Shown: positions 15,471 through 25,441, numbered from the stretch's first letter. The stretch is 64,000 nt of DNA from Sedimentitalea nanhaiensis DSM 24252 (GCF_000473225.1 NZ_KI421509.1:1388045-1452044); one strand, 5' to 3'. Translations and numbers: made by a program. The notes: generated from the letters alone by a model not told the origin.

Positions 15471-18400
15471 TCAGCTACACCCGCTGGTCCCGCCGCAGGT
15501 GTTGCATTTCATACAGGTGCCGTTGCGCACCAGCGTATAGTTGCCGCATTCGCCGCAAGCCTCGCCTTCATAACCCTGCATCTTGGCCTTGGTGCGCGCA
15601 TCCAGAGATACGGTGCCGCTGGCCATGGCGGTGGTGCTCGTTGTGGTGCTGATCGCGGCGGTCGTGTTCGGCACCAGCGTCTGCAACGCTACTTCGGCAT
15701 CGCCCCCGGCCAGGGCCGTGGCGCCGATCGACTGGCCGCCCTGGAACACCACCAGTTCCTGCGGCAGACGCTTGCGCAGATAGCCGGTCGAACTGATCTG
15801 TTTCAGCACCTCCAGCGAGCGGCTGGCCGCGGTCTCTGACAGTTCGCTGACATTGGACACGCCCTCGTCCTCGCCCTGACCCAGCGAGTCAAAGGTGGCC
15901 CCCTGCGGTTTCACATGCGCCAGATCGGTGCGGTCCAGGTACGACACCGCCAGTTCGCGGAACACATAGTCCAGGATCGAGGTGGCGTTCTTGATGCTGT
16001 CGTTGCCCTGCACCATTCCGGCCGGCTCGAATTTGGTAAAGGTGAACGCGTCGACGAATTCTTCCAGCGGCACACCATATTGCAGCCCCACCGACACGGC
16101 GATGGCAAAGTTGTTCATCATCGCCCGGAAGCCCGCGCCTTCCTTGTGCATGTCGATAAAGATTTCACCGAGGTTGCCGTCTTCGTATTCGCCGGTGCGC
16201 AGATACACCTTGTGCCCGCCCACGACGGCCTTCTGGGTATAGCCCTTGCGCCGCTGGGGCATCTTTTCACGGTGACTGCGCACGATCTCCTTGACGATGA
16301 TCTTCTCGACGATCTTTTCGGCCAGAACCGTCGCCTTTTCCTGCGCGCTGCCGCTTTCCAGAACCTCGGCGGCCTCGTCGTCATCCTCGACCAGCGCCGA
16401 TGCCAGCGGCTGGCTCAGCTTGGACCCGTCACGATACAGCGCATTGGCCTTTACCCCCAGGCTCCAGGACAGCTCGTATGCTTTCTGGCAATCCTCGATG
16501 GTGGCATCGTTGGGCATGTTGATGGTCTTGCTGATCGCCCCCGAGATAAACGACTGGGCGGCGGCCATCATGGTGATGTGGCTGTTCACATCCAGATAGC
16601 GCTTGCCCTTCTTGCCGCAGGCATTGGCGCAATCGAAAATCCTGTAGTGCTCTTTTTTCAGGAACGGTGCCCCTTCCAGGGTCATGGTCCCGCAAACGTG
16701 ATCGTTGGCCGCCTCGATGTCCCTGCGCGAAAAACCCAGGGATTTCAGCAGATCGAAGGTCGGATCGTTCAGCTTGTCCGCCGGGATGCCCAGCACATTG
16801 GTGCAGAACTCCGCCCCCAGGGTCCACTGGTTGAACACGAAACGGATATCAAAGGCGCTTTCCAGCGCCGCGTCCACCTTGGCCAGTTCGTTGGGCCCAA
16901 AGCCATGGCCCGCCAGCGTGGTGTGGTTGATTCCCGGTGCATTGCCCATTGTCCCGTGACCGACGGCGTAGGAAACGATCTCCTCGATCTGAGCGGAGGA
17001 GTATCCGAGTTTCTCTAGCGCCGCCGGTACCGAGCGGTTGATGATCTTGAAATAACCACCGCCCGCTAGTTTCTTGAATTTGACCAGTGCAAAATCCGGC
17101 TCGATCCCGGTGGTGTCGCAATCCATCACCAACCCGATGGTGCCGGTCGGGGCGATCACCGTGGCTTGCGCATTGCGGTAACCGTGCTTTTCCCCCAGGC
17201 TCAGCGCCTCGTCCCAGGCCGACATGGCCAGCTCGACCAGCCGCGCATCCGGACAGTTGGCATGATCCAGCGCCACCGGTTTGACCGCCAGCCGCTCGTA
17301 TCCTTCGGTCGCACCATAGGCGGCGTTGCGGTGGTTGCGGATCACCCGCAGCATGTGATCGGCGTTGCGCTCATAGGCCGAGAACGGCCCCAGCTCGCCC
17401 GCCATCTCGGCGCTGGTCGCATAGGACACTCCGGTCATGATCGCGGTCAGCGCCCCGCACAGGGCGCGGCCCTCGTCGCTGTCATAACCATAGCCCATGT
17501 TCATCAGCAAGCCGCCGATATTGGCATAGCCCAGACCCAGCGTGCGGAAGTCATAGGACAGCTGCGCGATTTCCTTGCTTGGGAACTGTGCCATCATCAC
17601 GCTGATTTCCAGCGTCACGGTCCACAGGCGGGACGCATGCATATAGTCCTCGGCCTGGAACACCCCATCCTTGAGAAAGGTCAACAGATTCATCGATGCC
17701 AGGTTACAGGCGGTGTCATCGAGGAACATATACTCGCTGCACGGGTTGGACCCGCGGATCTCGCCATCCGCCGGGCAGGTGTGCCATTCGTTCACGGTGT
17801 CATGATACTGGATGCCCGGATCGGCACAGGCCCAGGCCGCATGGCCGACCTGCTCCCACAGATCGCGGGCCTTGACCACCTTGGACACCGACCCGTCGGT
17901 GCGGTTGATCAGCTCCCAGTCCGCATCCTTCTGCACCGCCGTCAGGAACGCGTTGGTCACCCGGATCGAGTTGTTGCTGTTCTGCCCCGAGACGCTGTTA
18001 TACGCCTCGCTGTCCCAATCGGTGTCATAGGTCGGAAATTCGATGCTGGTATGGCCCTGCCGGGCATAATCCAGCACCCGTTTGACATAGGTTTCCGGGA
18101 TCGCGACCTTCTTGGCCTCGCGGATCGCCTCCTTGAGCGCACCGTTGACCTTGGGATCATAGGCATCCGCCTCGGCACCGTCCCAGGCCCTGATCGCCGC
18201 GAACAAACCGTTCAGTTTGGCCTCGTGCATCTTCGAGCCGGCGACGATGCTGGCGACCTTCTGTTCTTCCAGAACCTTCCAGTTGATAAAGTCCTGAATA
18301 TCCGGGTGATCGGCGTCCACGATCACCATCTTGGCTGCTCGACGGGTTGTCCCGCCTGATTTGATGGCACCCGCCGCGCGGTCGCCGATTTTCAGAAACC

Positions 18401-19142
18401 CCATCAGCCCGCTGGACTTGCCACCGCCCGACAGTTTCTCGCCCTCGCCACGCAGGTGGCTGAAATTGGTGCCGGTGCCGCTGCCGTATTTGAACAGCCG
18501 CGCCTCGCGGACCCACAGGTCCATGATGCCGCCCTCGTTCACCAGATCGTCCTGCACGCCCTGAATGAAACAGGCATGCGGCTGCGGGTGCTCATAGCTG
18601 GAGGTGGATTTGGTCAGCTTGCCGGTCTTGTGATCGACATAGTGATGCCCCTGCGCCGGGCCGTCGATGCCATATGCCCAATGCAGGCCGGTGTTGAACC
18701 ACTGCGGGCTGTTGGGCGCGGCCTTTTGCGTCGCCAGCATGAACCGCATCTCGTCGTAGTATGCGCGCGCATCTTCCTCGGTGCTGAAATACCCGCCCTT
18801 CCAGCCCCAATAGGCCCAGGCCCCGGCCAGACGGTCGAACACCTGCTTGGACGAGGTTTCACCACCGATCTCGGCCCCCTCGGCCGGAACCGAGCGCCAC
18901 AGGAATTCGGGAACGTTCTTTTCACGCACCTTCTTCAGCTTTGTCGGCACCCCGGCCTTGCGGAAATACTTCTGGGCGATCACGTCGCTTGCGACCTGGC
19001 TCCAGCTCGCGGGCACTTCCATATCGTCCAGATGGAACACGACGGTGCCGTCCGGGTTGCGGATTTCCGACGTGACCGAGACAAAATCCAGCTGCGCATA
19101 GGCGTCCTGTCCGGAGGTGGTGAATTTACGTTCAATCTTCAT
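15471..19142 (-). CDS. nrdJ: Adenosylcobalamin-dependent (class II) ribonucleotide reductase NrdJ (1223 aa)
   Basis: Reduces ribonucleotides to deoxyribonucleotides using a B12-generated thiyl radical. Seen: N-terminal '[22 protein letters not shown]' region, '[15 protein letters not shown]' (about 145-160), '[26 protein letters not shown]' region, the active-site '[25 protein letters not shown]' stretch with the radical-relay Cys (about 460-485), and '[22 protein letters not shown]'. The C-terminal tail is Cys-rich, '[27 protein letters not shown]', combining a zinc-ribbon-like pair with the shuttling cysteines. The start at 19142 (MKIERKFTT) fits the family; the frame stays open to 19235. 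Regulatory candidates (NrdR boxes, DnaA box) lie 200-350 bases upstream. Confidence 0.95.
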   Translation of the reverse strand: MKIERKFTTSGQDAYAQLDFVSVTSEIRNPDGTVVFHLDDMEVPASWSQVASDVIAQKYFRKAGVPTKLKKVREKNVPEFLWRSVPAEGAEIGGETSSKQVFDRLAGAWAYWGWKGGYFSTEEDARAYYDEMRFMLATQKAAPNSPQWFNTGLHWAYGIDGPAQGHHYVDHKTGKLTKSTSSYEHPQPHACFIQGVQDDLVNEGGIMDLWVREARLFKYGSGTGTNFSHLRGEGEKLSGGGKSSGLMGFLKIGDRAAGAIKSGGTTRRAAKMVIVDADHPDIQDFINWKVLEEQKVASIVAGSKMHEAKLNGLFAAIRAWDGAEADAYDPKVNGALKEAIREAKKVAIPETYVKRVLDYARQGHTSIEFPTYDTDWDSEAYNSVSGQNSNNSIRVTNAFLTAVQKDADWELINRTDGSVSKVVKARDLWEQVGHAAWACADPGIQYHDTVNEWHTCPADGEIRGSNPCSEYMFLDDTACNLASMNLLTFLKDGVFQAEDYMHASRLWTVTLEISVMMAQFPSKEIAQLSYDFRTLGLGYANIGGLLMNMGYGYDSDEGRALCGALTAIMTGVSYATSAEMAGELGPFSAYERNADHMLRVIRNHRNAAYGATEGYERLAVKPVALDHANCPDARLVELAMSAWDEALSLGEKHGYRNAQATVIAPTGTIGLVMDCDTTGIEPDFALVKFKKLAGGGYFKIINRSVPAALEKLGYSSAQIEEIVSYAVGHGTMGNAPGINHTTLAGHGFGPNELAKVDAALESAFDIRFVFNQWTLGAEFCTNVLGIPADKLNDPTFDLLKSLGFSRRDIEAANDHVCGTMTLEGAPFLKKEHYRIFDCANACGKKGKRYLDVNSHITMMAAAQSFISGAISKTINMPNDATIEDCQKAYELSWSLGVKANALYRDGSKLSQPLASALVEDDDEAAEVLESGSAQEKATVLAEKIVEKIIVKEIVRSHREKMPQRRKGYTQKAVVGGHKVYLRTGEYEDGNLGEIFIDMHKEGAGFRAMMNNFAIAVSVGLQYGVPLEEFVDAFTFTKFEPAGMVQGNDSIKNATSILDYVFRELAVSYLDRTDLAHVKPQGATFDSLGQGEDEGVSNVSELSETAASRSLEVLKQISSTGYLRKRLPQELVVFQGGQSIGATALAGGDAEVALQTLVPNTTAAISTTTSTTAMASGTVSLDARTKAKMQGYEGEACGECGNYTLVRNGTCMKCNTCGGTSGCS

Positions 19143-19339
19143 GTGCGCTGCCTCTGTATTCCAGCATTTCGTAACGACCCCTCCGGGCCAGCGCCGTTCG
19201 GCGGCGCTTTGTGATGCCTCGGATCGGTCGGACAAATTCCATCTGCTCCCTTCCCGAAAAAGGGGTCAACCCGGCGTGCGCGTCCAGATTTGCAGGTTTG
19301 GTCTGTGTATCCCGATCCAGCTGTCGTCCCTGGGTTTTC

Positions 19340-19386
19340 ATACCAGATTTAGTGGTCCAACAACCGGCACCCACAATCTGACGTAT
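19340..19386 (-). promoter_or_regulatory. Candidate NrdR-box pair upstream of nrdJ
   Basis: Minus strand: box 1 CCACTAAATCTGGTAT (19355-19340) agrees with the classic NrdR consensus acaCwAtATmTwGTgt at 12 of 16 positions by hand, including nearly all of the conserved core. Box 2 ATACGTCAGATTGTGG (19386-19371) agrees at about 10 of 16, best in its second half. The centres are 31 bases apart, the three-helical-turn spacing typical of NrdR pairs. NrdR represses ribonucleotide reductase genes in many bacteria. The pair lies about 200-245 bases upstream of the nrdJ ATG, which implies a long leader. Confidence 0.45.
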
Positions 19387-19481
19387 TCAGTCCTATCAGG
19401 TCAACGCAAATTTTGTCGGATTTCCCAGAGTTTTCTATTGACCTGCGGCACCGCTTTGGGGGTGCTCAACCACAGGGAGAG

Positions 19482-19490
19482 TTATCCACA
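19482..19490 (+). promoter_or_regulatory. Single perfect DnaA box
   Basis: TTATCCACA, an exact match to the DnaA 9-mer consensus, in the intergenic region upstream of nrdJ. DnaA boxes are known in front of E. coli nrdAB. A single 9-mer is expected about once in two windows of this size by chance, so the case rests on its location. Confidence 0.35.
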
Positions 19491-19695
19491 TTTCGTTAAC
19501 GGCCAGATTGCTGCGCCGCATATTCGCCCGAACCGCAAAAATCCGCCTGTTTGACGGCACATGACAATGACATACTTGATCAGGCACCGCGCCCCATGCT
19601 GCAACGCAGAACCCGCTAGCGCGCGACTCATCCCCAGAAATGGGGATATCTCACGACCCTGCCCCGGTGGCAATTTTTTTTCGGAGAATGGCGAA

Positions 19696-20142
19696 ATGCG
19701 CCCACCTTTGACCCTGATTCCGACACTACTGGGTGTGGTGGTCGCCGCATGTTCCCCGCAAGATATGGTAGAGACCACCGGAAAGGCCCGGTTTGCCGAC
19801 TATCCCGACTCGCTGTTGGACGCCCTCGAGGCGGCCTGTGACGGTCCGGCCCAAAATTTTGTGCGCCCGGCTCCCGATTCAGTCGAGTGCCGCGAGTTCC
19901 TGCCGCCAAAACCGACAGCCGCCATCATCCTGTCCTACGACGGCACACCCGAGCATTTGCCCCAACTGGTCATTCGCTTTCAGACCCGTCCGGACGCGCC
20001 CGGGTATGTGGTCCAGAACCAGGTGTTCCTGAACGTGCCGCAGAAACACGGCGCGCCGCTGCACGTGCGCCAGGACGACCCCAAGCTGAACCGCGAACTC
20101 GCAGAGCTCTACCGGCGCACCGGCGGAATCCCCGAACTCTGA
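19696..20142 (+). CDS. Small lipoprotein of unknown function (148 aa)
   Basis: The N terminus is a lipoprotein signal: a short basic start, hydrophobic core and lipobox 'GVVVAAC' with the lipidated Cys at about residue 19 followed by SPQ. The mature part (about 129 aa) contains two more Cys (ACDGPAQ and VECREF), a strand-rich middle ('AAIILSYDGTPEHLPQLVIRFQT') and 'PGYVVQNQVFLNVPQK'. I do not recognise a family. The ATG at 19696 was preferred because CGGAGAA precedes it and the signal sequence begins there. It is followed 20 bases later by the convergent tRNA-Pro gene. Confidence 0.7.
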   Translation: MRPPLTLIPTLLGVVVAACSPQDMVETTGKARFADYPDSLLDALEAACDGPAQNFVRPAPDSVECREFLPPKPTAAIILSYDGTPEHLPQLVIRFQTRPDAPGYVVQNQVFLNVPQKHGAPLHVRQDDPKLNRELAELYRRTGGIPEL

Positions 20143-20162
20143 TTCTCGTAAATGGGTAAATA

Positions 20163-20239
20163 TGGTCGGGACGGTAAGATTCGAACTTACGACCCCCTGT
20201 ACCCAAAACAGGTGCGCTACCAGACTGCGCCACGCCCCG
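20163..20239 (-). tRNA. tRNA-Pro (anticodon TGG)
   Basis: Reading the minus strand gives a complete 77-base cloverleaf with CCA encoded: acceptor CGGGGCG... ending ...CGACCA, D-arm with AGTCTGGTAGCGC, anticodon stem CCTGT/ACAGG with loop TTTGGGT (anticodon TGG), and T-arm TTCGAAT. It reads proline codons CCA/CCG and others by wobble. There is no integrase or duplicated 3' end next to it, so no sign of use as an attachment site. Confidence 0.95.
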
Positions 20240-20282
20240 AACCGTGCGTCTCTCTAGCCGGGCCAATCCGATTTGAAAAGCC

Positions 20283-20747
20283 CTAACAGCGCCAGACGGC
20301 GGGCCCATCCAAAAAAACCGGGTGACGGACCTGCGAACCGGCGGTGATGCCATAGGTTTTTGCCAGCCCGCCGTTGATTTCCAGCACTGCGTAAACCTGT
20401 GCGCCGCCCTCGATCGGCGTCAAATCGCCGGGCACCGCGCGATGATGGACCCGGGTGACGGTCCCGGCGCGGTCGATAAACAGCATGTCCAGCGGGATCA
20501 GCGTGTTCTTCATCCAGAAACTGGCGCGCTGGGGCTGCTCGTACACAAACAGCATCCCGGCCCCACGCGGCATTGTTTCGCGATACATCAGCCCGCGCGA
20601 CCGTTCCCTGGGAGTGTCCGCCAGTTCGATACTGAAACGGGTTTCACCCCAGTCGCCGCGCAGCCAGACTTCATCGCTGCGACAATCGCCAGCTGCGGCA
20701 ACGGTCGCCCAGGCCAACAGCAGCATCGCCACCACAATGGATTTCAT
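20283..20747 (-). CDS. DUF192 family exported protein (154 aa)
   Basis: A signal peptide is present (MKSIVVAMLLLAWATVAAAG, cleavage about residue 19). The DUF192 core follows: 'FSIELADTPRERSRGLMYRE', 'GMLFVYEQPQRASFWMKNTL', 'PLDMLFID', 'AVLEINGGLAKTYGI'. The family is a small beta-fold of unknown function, often exported. The ATG lies one base after the stop codon of the double cold-shock-domain gene, so the two are one transcription unit. No functional link between them is obvious. Confidence 0.88.
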   Translation of the reverse strand: MKSIVVAMLLLAWATVAAAGDCRSDEVWLRGDWGETRFSIELADTPRERSRGLMYRETMPRGAGMLFVYEQPQRASFWMKNTLIPLDMLFIDRAGTVTRVHHRAVPGDLTPIEGGAQVYAVLEINGGLAKTYGITAGSQVRHPVFLDGPAVWRC

Positions 20748-20748
20748 G

Positions 20749-21282
20749 TCACGAGGCTTCTGTCGTCGCCAGTTCCCAGGCCATGACCTCGGCCGCCATA
20801 CGCCCGCGCTTGCCGTCGATGACCCGCATCGCCAGCGCCTCGCCCGGCTGCAGATCGGACAGGCCCGACTGGCGCAACACTTCGATATGCAGAAATACGT
20901 CTTCGGAGCGGCCGAACACATTGGCAAAGCCAAAACCCTTGCCCTTGTCGAACCACTTGACGCGCGCCGGCTCAAGCGGCGCGCTGTGCAGCAGATCCTG
21001 ATCCAGATCCGCGAAATCCGTTAATACAGGTGCGTCGTCGCGCTCGGGTGGGGTGATGCTGACGATCTCGACAGCCTGCACACCGCGTTCGGTGCGATGC
21101 GTCACGACCTCGATACCGGCCCCGTCGGCAACCGAGCTTTGCCCAAAGTTGCGCAAGACATTCACATGAAGCAGGATATCCGGACCACCTTCGTCGGCCA
21201 CAACGAATCCGAAGCCCTTGACAGGGTCGAACCATTTTACCTGTCCACGAACGTGATACATACTGCTTAAATCGTCTGCCAC
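20749..21282 (-). CDS. Protein with two cold-shock domains (177 aa)
   Basis: Single-stranded nucleic-acid-binding protein. Domain 1 (about residues 10-75) has 'GQVKWFDPVKGFGFVVADEG' with the RNP1 motif KGFGFV and RNP2-like 'DILLHVNVL'. Domain 2 (about 105-170) has 'ARVKWFDKGKGFGFANVFG' and 'DVFLHIEVLRQSGL'. An acidic linker of about 30 residues joins them. Tandem CSD proteins of this size are common in alphaproteobacteria, and likely roles are RNA chaperoning or antitermination. The start is unsure: GTG at 21282 (MADDLSS) or ATG at 21261, neither with a strong ribosome-binding site. The AT-rich 120 bases upstream probably carry its promoter. Confidence 0.88.
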   Translation of the reverse strand: MADDLSSMYHVRGQVKWFDPVKGFGFVVADEGGPDILLHVNVLRNFGQSSVADGAGIEVVTHRTERGVQAVEIVSITPPERDDAPVLTDFADLDQDLLHSAPLEPARVKWFDKGKGFGFANVFGRSEDVFLHIEVLRQSGLSDLQPGEALAMRVIDGKRGRMAAEVMAWELATTEAS

Positions 21283-21405
21283 AAGCCAACCGCCACGCTA
21301 AGTGTTAAACATAGTCTACACGAGTTTGTTACAAACATTAAGCACCATTTTGTACCAAAAAAAAGCAATCTTTTACAATATCTTGCATTTCGCGCGACGT
21401 GAAAT

Positions 21406-22011
21406 TCACGGGCTGAGACGCTGAATGCGCCAGTTTTCGCCTGTTGCGGCCCTATGCCAAGCGAACCGATCGTGCAAGCGAAAGGCGCCGTCAGCCCAGA
21501 ATTCTATGTGACTTGGCGTAATCCGATACCCCCCCCAGAACGGCGGCCGCGCCGGGTTGGTGCCATGACGCGCAGTCACCTTCGCCACCTCGGCCATCAG
21601 AACGGACCGACCGCTCAGGGGCTGCGACTGCTTGGAGGCCCAGGCCCCCAGACGGCTTTTCAGCGACCGCGAGGCATAATAGGCATCGGCCTGCGGCCCG
21701 TCCTCCTTGCCGATCACGCCGCGCACCCGGATCTGGCGGCGCAGCGATTTCCAGTGCATCACAAAAGCCGCCTTGCCCGCGCCGTCCAATTCCCGTGCCT
21801 TCTGGCTCTCGTAATTGGTGTAAAAGACAAAGGCATCGGCCTCGATCTCTTTCAGCAGCACCATCCGCGCATTCGGCAACCCGTCGGCGTCGACCGTGCT
21901 CAGCGCGATGGCATTGGCATCGTTGGGTTCGGCCCGCTCCGCATCGGACAACCAGCGCCGGGCAATCTCGAACGGATCGTCACCTGCAAAAATTCCATCT
22001 CTGTCACCCAT
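21406..22011 (-). CDS. pdxH: Pyridoxamine 5'-phosphate oxidase PdxH (201 aa)
   Basis: FMN-dependent oxidation of pyridoxine or pyridoxamine 5'-phosphate to PLP. Seen: '[20 protein letters not shown]', '[23 protein letters not shown]' region (about 45-68), 'FHW'-type '[15 protein letters not shown]' (FMN and substrate site, about 85-99), '[11 protein letters not shown]', '[18 protein letters not shown]', and the C-terminal 'WRIQRLSP'. Length and ending are typical. It stands alone between the cold-shock gene and the divergent fabI. Confidence 0.93.
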   Translation of the reverse strand: MGDRDGIFAGDDPFEIARRWLSDAERAEPNDANAIALSTVDADGLPNARMVLLKEIEADAFVFYTNYESQKARELDGAGKAAFVMHWKSLRRQIRVRGVIGKEDGPQADAYYASRSLKSRLGAWASKQSQPLSGRSVLMAEVAKVTARHGTNPARPPFWGGYRITPSHIEFWADGAFRLHDRFAWHRAATGENWRIQRLSP

Positions 22012-22142
22012 AACACCCCCTGAGGTTGAATTCGGCGTTCCTGCCCGGCCACAGGCCGCAACAAGCCCTTCACCGCCCTTGATGCAGTCAGGTCAATCGC
22101 CTAAAGGTCAAGGCCTGAATGCGATAAGGCGAGGAATTTTTG

Positions 22143-22949
22143 ATGTCAAATCAGCTTATGGCTGGCAAGCGTGGCCTGATCATGGGTCTTGCCAATGACA
22201 AATCGATCGCCTGGGGGATCGCCAAGGCGCTGGCCGATGCCGGGGCCGAACTGGCGTTCTCCTACCAGGGGGATGCCCTGAAGAAACGTGTCGATCCGCT
22301 GGCCGAACAATTGGGCAGCCAGATCGTCCTGCCCTGCGATGTCGCAGACGAGGCCTCGATCGAGGCGCTGTTCGCCGAACTCAAGGCCCGGTGGGGCACG
22401 ATGGACTTCATCGTCCATGCCATCGGCTTTTCCGACAAGGGCGAATTGCGCGGCCGCTACGTCGACACCAGCCGCGCCAATTTCCAGCTGACCATGGACA
22501 TCTCGGTCTATTCCTTCACCGCCGTGGTGCACCAGGCTGAAAAGATGATGAACCCCGGCGGCTCCTGCCTGACCCTGACCTATTACGGCGCCGAACGGGT
22601 GATGCCGCATTATAACGTCATGGGCGTGGCCAAGGCCGCACTCGAAGCCTCGGTGCGGTATCTGGCCGAGGATCTGGGCAAGGACGGTATCCGCGTCAAC
22701 GCCATCTCGGCCGGCCCGATCAAGACCCTCGCCGCCAGCGGCATCGGCGATTTCCGCTATATCATGAAATGGAACGAGTATAATTCACCGCTGCGCCGCA
22801 ACGTGACCATTCAGGATGTCGGCGGCTCGGCGCTGTATCTGCTGTCGGATCTGGGCGCGGGCACCACCGGCGAGGTGCTGCATGTGGATGCGGGCTATCA
22901 CGTTGTCGGCATGAAGGCGGTGGACGCCCCGGACATGACCAAAGGCTGA
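22143..22949 (+). CDS. fabI: Enoyl-[acyl-carrier-protein] reductase (NADH) FabI (268 aa)
   Basis: Last step of each fatty-acid elongation cycle. Short-chain-dehydrogenase fold with FabI features: 'GLIMGLANDKSIAWGIAKAL' (nucleotide-binding loop, about 12-31), 'LPCDVADE', 'VHAIGFSDKGELRGRY', and the active site 'YYGAERVMPHYNVMGVAKA' with Tyr and Lys in the FabI Y-x6-K spacing (about 157-175). Then 'ISAGPIKTLAASGI'. GAGGAA lies 7 bases before the ATG at 22143. A LysE carrier gene starts 5 bases after the stop. Confidence 0.93.
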   Translation: MSNQLMAGKRGLIMGLANDKSIAWGIAKALADAGAELAFSYQGDALKKRVDPLAEQLGSQIVLPCDVADEASIEALFAELKARWGTMDFIVHAIGFSDKGELRGRYVDTSRANFQLTMDISVYSFTAVVHQAEKMMNPGGSCLTLTYYGAERVMPHYNVMGVAKAALEASVRYLAEDLGKDGIRVNAISAGPIKTLAASGIGDFRYIMKWNEYNSPLRRNVTIQDVGGSALYLLSDLGAGTTGEVLHVDAGYHVVGMKAVDAPDMTKG

Positions 22950-22954
22950 CCCCG

Positions 22955-23560
22955 GTGATCGAACCGGCCCATCTCATTGCATTCAATCTGGTGCTGCTGG
23001 CCTCGATGGCCAGCCCAGGGCCGGCCCTGCTGCTGGCCCTGCGCACCACGCTGGTGCAGGGGCCGCGCGCCGGCATCGCCACCGGGGCCGGGCTGGGGCT
23101 GATTGCCGCCTGCTGGACCGGCGCGGGCCTGCTGGGGCTGAAGATCGCGTTCGATCTGTTTCCCTGGGCCTATGTCACCATCAAGACGGTCGGCGCGTTC
23201 TACCTGCTGTGGCTTGCCATCGGCATGTGGCGCGATGCGCGCAATCCTCTGCCCGAGGCACCGCTGAAACAGGGCCGCGCCTTTCGCACCGGCGTTCTGG
23301 TGAACCTGGGCAACCCGAAATCCGTGTTGTTCGCCTCGGCGGTGCTGGCGGTGATCTTTCCCCCCGACCTGCCGCTGGCCGCCAAGGGGCTGATCGTGCT
23401 CAACCATCTGGGGGTCGAACTGATCGTCTACACCGGTTTTGCACTGCTGCTGTCAACCGCCCCCGCGCGGCGCGCCTATCTGAGTGCCAAGACCATTCTG
23501 GACCGTATCGCCGCCGCTGTCCTGGGCGCGCTCGGCATACGGTTATTGCTGGATCATTAA
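22955..23560 (+). CDS. LysE/RhtB family amino-acid exporter (201 aa)
   Basis: Inner-membrane exporter with about six hydrophobic segments. The family signature at the N terminus is '[23 protein letters not shown]' (about 10-32), and '[22 protein letters not shown]' (about 110-131) is the second conserved motif. The start is GTG (MIEPAHL), 5 bases after fabI, with no clear ribosome-binding site, suggesting coupled translation. Substrates of the family include basic, branched and hydroxylated amino acids; this one cannot be assigned. Confidence 0.85.
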   Translation: MIEPAHLIAFNLVLLASMASPGPALLLALRTTLVQGPRAGIATGAGLGLIAACWTGAGLLGLKIAFDLFPWAYVTIKTVGAFYLLWLAIGMWRDARNPLPEAPLKQGRAFRTGVLVNLGNPKSVLFASAVLAVIFPPDLPLAAKGLIVLNHLGVELIVYTGFALLLSTAPARRAYLSAKTILDRIAAAVLGALGIRLLLDH

Positions 23561-23576
23561 CCCGAAAGGTGCCCCC

Positions 23577-24104
23577 ATGACCGCCAAGGAAACCGGCAAA
23601 GACCCTGGCCGCCTGCCCCATGAAAAGGGCTTTCACATCAGCTGGGACCAGATCCACCGCGACAGCCGGGCGCTGGCCTGGCGTCTGGATGGCGAAGGCC
23701 CCGACGACGGCGGTTGGCGCGCGGTCGTGGCCATCACCCGTGGCGGCATGGCCCCGGCCATGATCGTCAGCCGCGAGCTGGACATACGCACCGTCGATAC
23801 CATCAGCATCAAATCCTACGATCATCAGGCCCAGTCCGAGACCAAGGTACTTAAATCGCCGGATACCGACCTGATGGGCGACGGCACCGGCATCCTGATC
23901 GTCGACGACCTGGTGGACAGCGGCAAAACGCTCGAAGTCGTGCGCTCCATGTACCCAAAGGCGCATTTCGCCACCGTCTACGCCAAACCCAAGGGCCGTC
24001 CGATGGTGGACACTTTCATCACCGAGGTCAGCCAGGACACCTGGATCTTTTTCCCATGGGACATGGCCCTGCAATATGTCGAGCCCTATCGGGGCACCGA
24101 CTGA
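23577..24104 (+). CDS. gpt: Xanthine phosphoribosyltransferase (175 aa)
   Basis: Purine salvage: transfers phosphoribose from PRPP to xanthine or guanine. Seen: '[19 protein letters not shown]' (about 16-34), '[22 protein letters not shown]' (about 46-67) typical of Gpt, the PRPP loop '[18 protein letters not shown]' (about 105-122), and 'WIFFPWDM' near the C terminus. Length fits. AAAGG lies about 9 bases before the ATG. It follows the LysE gene by 16 bases and may belong to the fabI transcript. Confidence 0.88.
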   Translation: MTAKETGKDPGRLPHEKGFHISWDQIHRDSRALAWRLDGEGPDDGGWRAVVAITRGGMAPAMIVSRELDIRTVDTISIKSYDHQAQSETKVLKSPDTDLMGDGTGILIVDDLVDSGKTLEVVRSMYPKAHFATVYAKPKGRPMVDTFITEVSQDTWIFFPWDMALQYVEPYRGTD

Positions 24105-24176
24105 TCCGCGACCTTTGCGCCGTCACCGGGGTTCGATCCGGCCACGAACACGCCAACTTTCGCCCAAAGGTTCAAC

Positions 24177-25352
24177 ATGACCCACAGCCGCACGCAATCC
24201 ACCTTCCAGTCGCCGATCGTCGAAACCAAAGGCTGGCTCGACGGTATTGACCATCCGGCCGACCGCCCCCTGATGCTGGTGTCACAGGCCGCCCCCGTGG
24301 CGCCGCCCCCGCCCGAGCTGCGTCGGGCCATTGCCGACCTGATCCTGACCGACGACGAAACCCACCTGTACGGCCCGGTGCTGGGCCTGCCCGGCCTGCG
24401 CAGCGCGCTGGCCGCACAGATCGCCGGTCTCTACGGCGGGCCGGTGCGCGGTGCGCAGGTGGCGATCACCTCGGGCTGCAATCAGGCCTTTGCCGCCGCC
24501 ATCGACGCGCTGACCAATCAGGGCGACGAAATCATCCTGCCGACGCCGTGGTATTTCAATCACAAGATGTGGCTGGACATGGCGGGGGTGCGCGCCGTGC
24601 CGCTGCCGGTTCAGGCCGACATGGTGCCCGACCCGGACCAGGCGGCGGCGCTGATCACCGACCGCACCCGCGCCATCGTTCTGGTCACCCCCAACAACCC
24701 AACCGGAGCGGAATATCCCGCCGATCTGGTCCGGGCCTTCTACGAACTGGCAAAATCGCGCGGACTGAAACTGCTGGTCGATGAAACCTATCGCGATTTC
24801 GACAGCCGGACCGGGGCGGCGCACGATCTGTTCACCGACCCCGACTGGGCCGACACGCTGCTGCATCTCTATTCCTTTTCCAAAGCCTATCGCCTGACCG
24901 GCCACCGGGTGGGCGCGCTGCTGACCTCGGAGGCGCTGATGCCCGAGGTCGAGAAATTTCTCGACACCGTTACCATCTGCCCGGCGCAGATCGGCCAGCA
25001 TGCCGCGCTGTGGGGCATCCGCAACCTGCAGGACTGGCTGGCGGGTGAACGGGCCGAAATTCTGGCACGCCGCGCCGCGATTCACGACGGCTTTCCGGTT
25101 CTGGCCGATCAGGGCTGGAAACTGGCCGGTCTGGGGGCCTATTTCGCCTATGTGGAACACCCCTTTGACATGCCGTCGGACCATCTGGCCCGCCAGATGC
25201 TGCGCGACGCCAGCGTGCTGGCCCTGCCCGGAACCATGTTCACCCCTTCCGGGGATGCCGCGGGCCAACGCCATCTGCGCATCGCATTTGCCAATCTGGA
25301 CCGCGCCGGCATCGCCACCCTGTTTCAGCGCCTCTCGGGCCTGCGTTATTAG
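24177..25352 (+). CDS. PLP-dependent aminotransferase class I/II (391 aa)
   Basis: Fold-type I aminotransferase. Seen: 'LYGPVLGLPGLRSALAAQ' (about 63-80), 'ITSGCNQAFAAAI' (about 97-109), 'LPTPWYFNHKMWLD' (aromatic stacking on PLP), 'VTPNNPTGAEYP' (about 172-183), 'LLVDETYRDF', and 'YSFSKAYRLTGHRVG' with the Schiff-base Lys (about 238). The C terminus has 'HLRIAFANLD' with the substrate-carboxylate Arg. The substrate is unknown. It lies 72 bases after gpt and ahead of the PpiD-like gene. Confidence 0.85.
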   Translation: MTHSRTQSTFQSPIVETKGWLDGIDHPADRPLMLVSQAAPVAPPPPELRRAIADLILTDDETHLYGPVLGLPGLRSALAAQIAGLYGGPVRGAQVAITSGCNQAFAAAIDALTNQGDEIILPTPWYFNHKMWLDMAGVRAVPLPVQADMVPDPDQAAALITDRTRAIVLVTPNNPTGAEYPADLVRAFYELAKSRGLKLLVDETYRDFDSRTGAAHDLFTDPDWADTLLHLYSFSKAYRLTGHRVGALLTSEALMPEVEKFLDTVTICPAQIGQHAALWGIRNLQDWLAGERAEILARRAAIHDGFPVLADQGWKLAGLGAYFAYVEHPFDMPSDHLARQMLRDASVLALPGTMFTPSGDAAGQRHLRIAFANLDRAGIATLFQRLSGLRY

Positions 25353-25441
25353 CCACCGCTTCACGTCTTGCCCCCCCAAGGTCCGCGTCGTAGACAAGGC
25401 AGCGAAAAACCGGGCAGTTCATTGCCAATTCAGGGGGTATC

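Larger units (their letters stand above)
19143..19695. other. Upstream region of nrdJ and of the divergent lipoprotein gene
   Basis: 553 bases without a supported gene. It contains a candidate NrdR-box pair (19340-19386), a perfect DnaA box (19482-19490), a stem AGCGCC/GGCGCT near 19189-19207, and close to the lipoprotein gene a TCCCC/GGGGA hairpin (about 19631-19646) followed by an eight-T run (about 19674-19681). I saw no cobalamin-riboswitch core upstream of nrdJ. An open frame from 19561 continues into the lipoprotein gene but its first 45 codons look non-coding. Confidence 0.6.

Noticed and set aside
19143-19339. Cobalamin riboswitch in the nrdJ leader
   Set aside because: I looked for the B12-box core and its paired arms and did not see them; the leader shows only a short GC hairpin.
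20163-20239. tRNA-Pro as an integration site of a mobile element
   Set aside because: No integrase, no direct repeat of the tRNA 3' end and no composition shift nearby.
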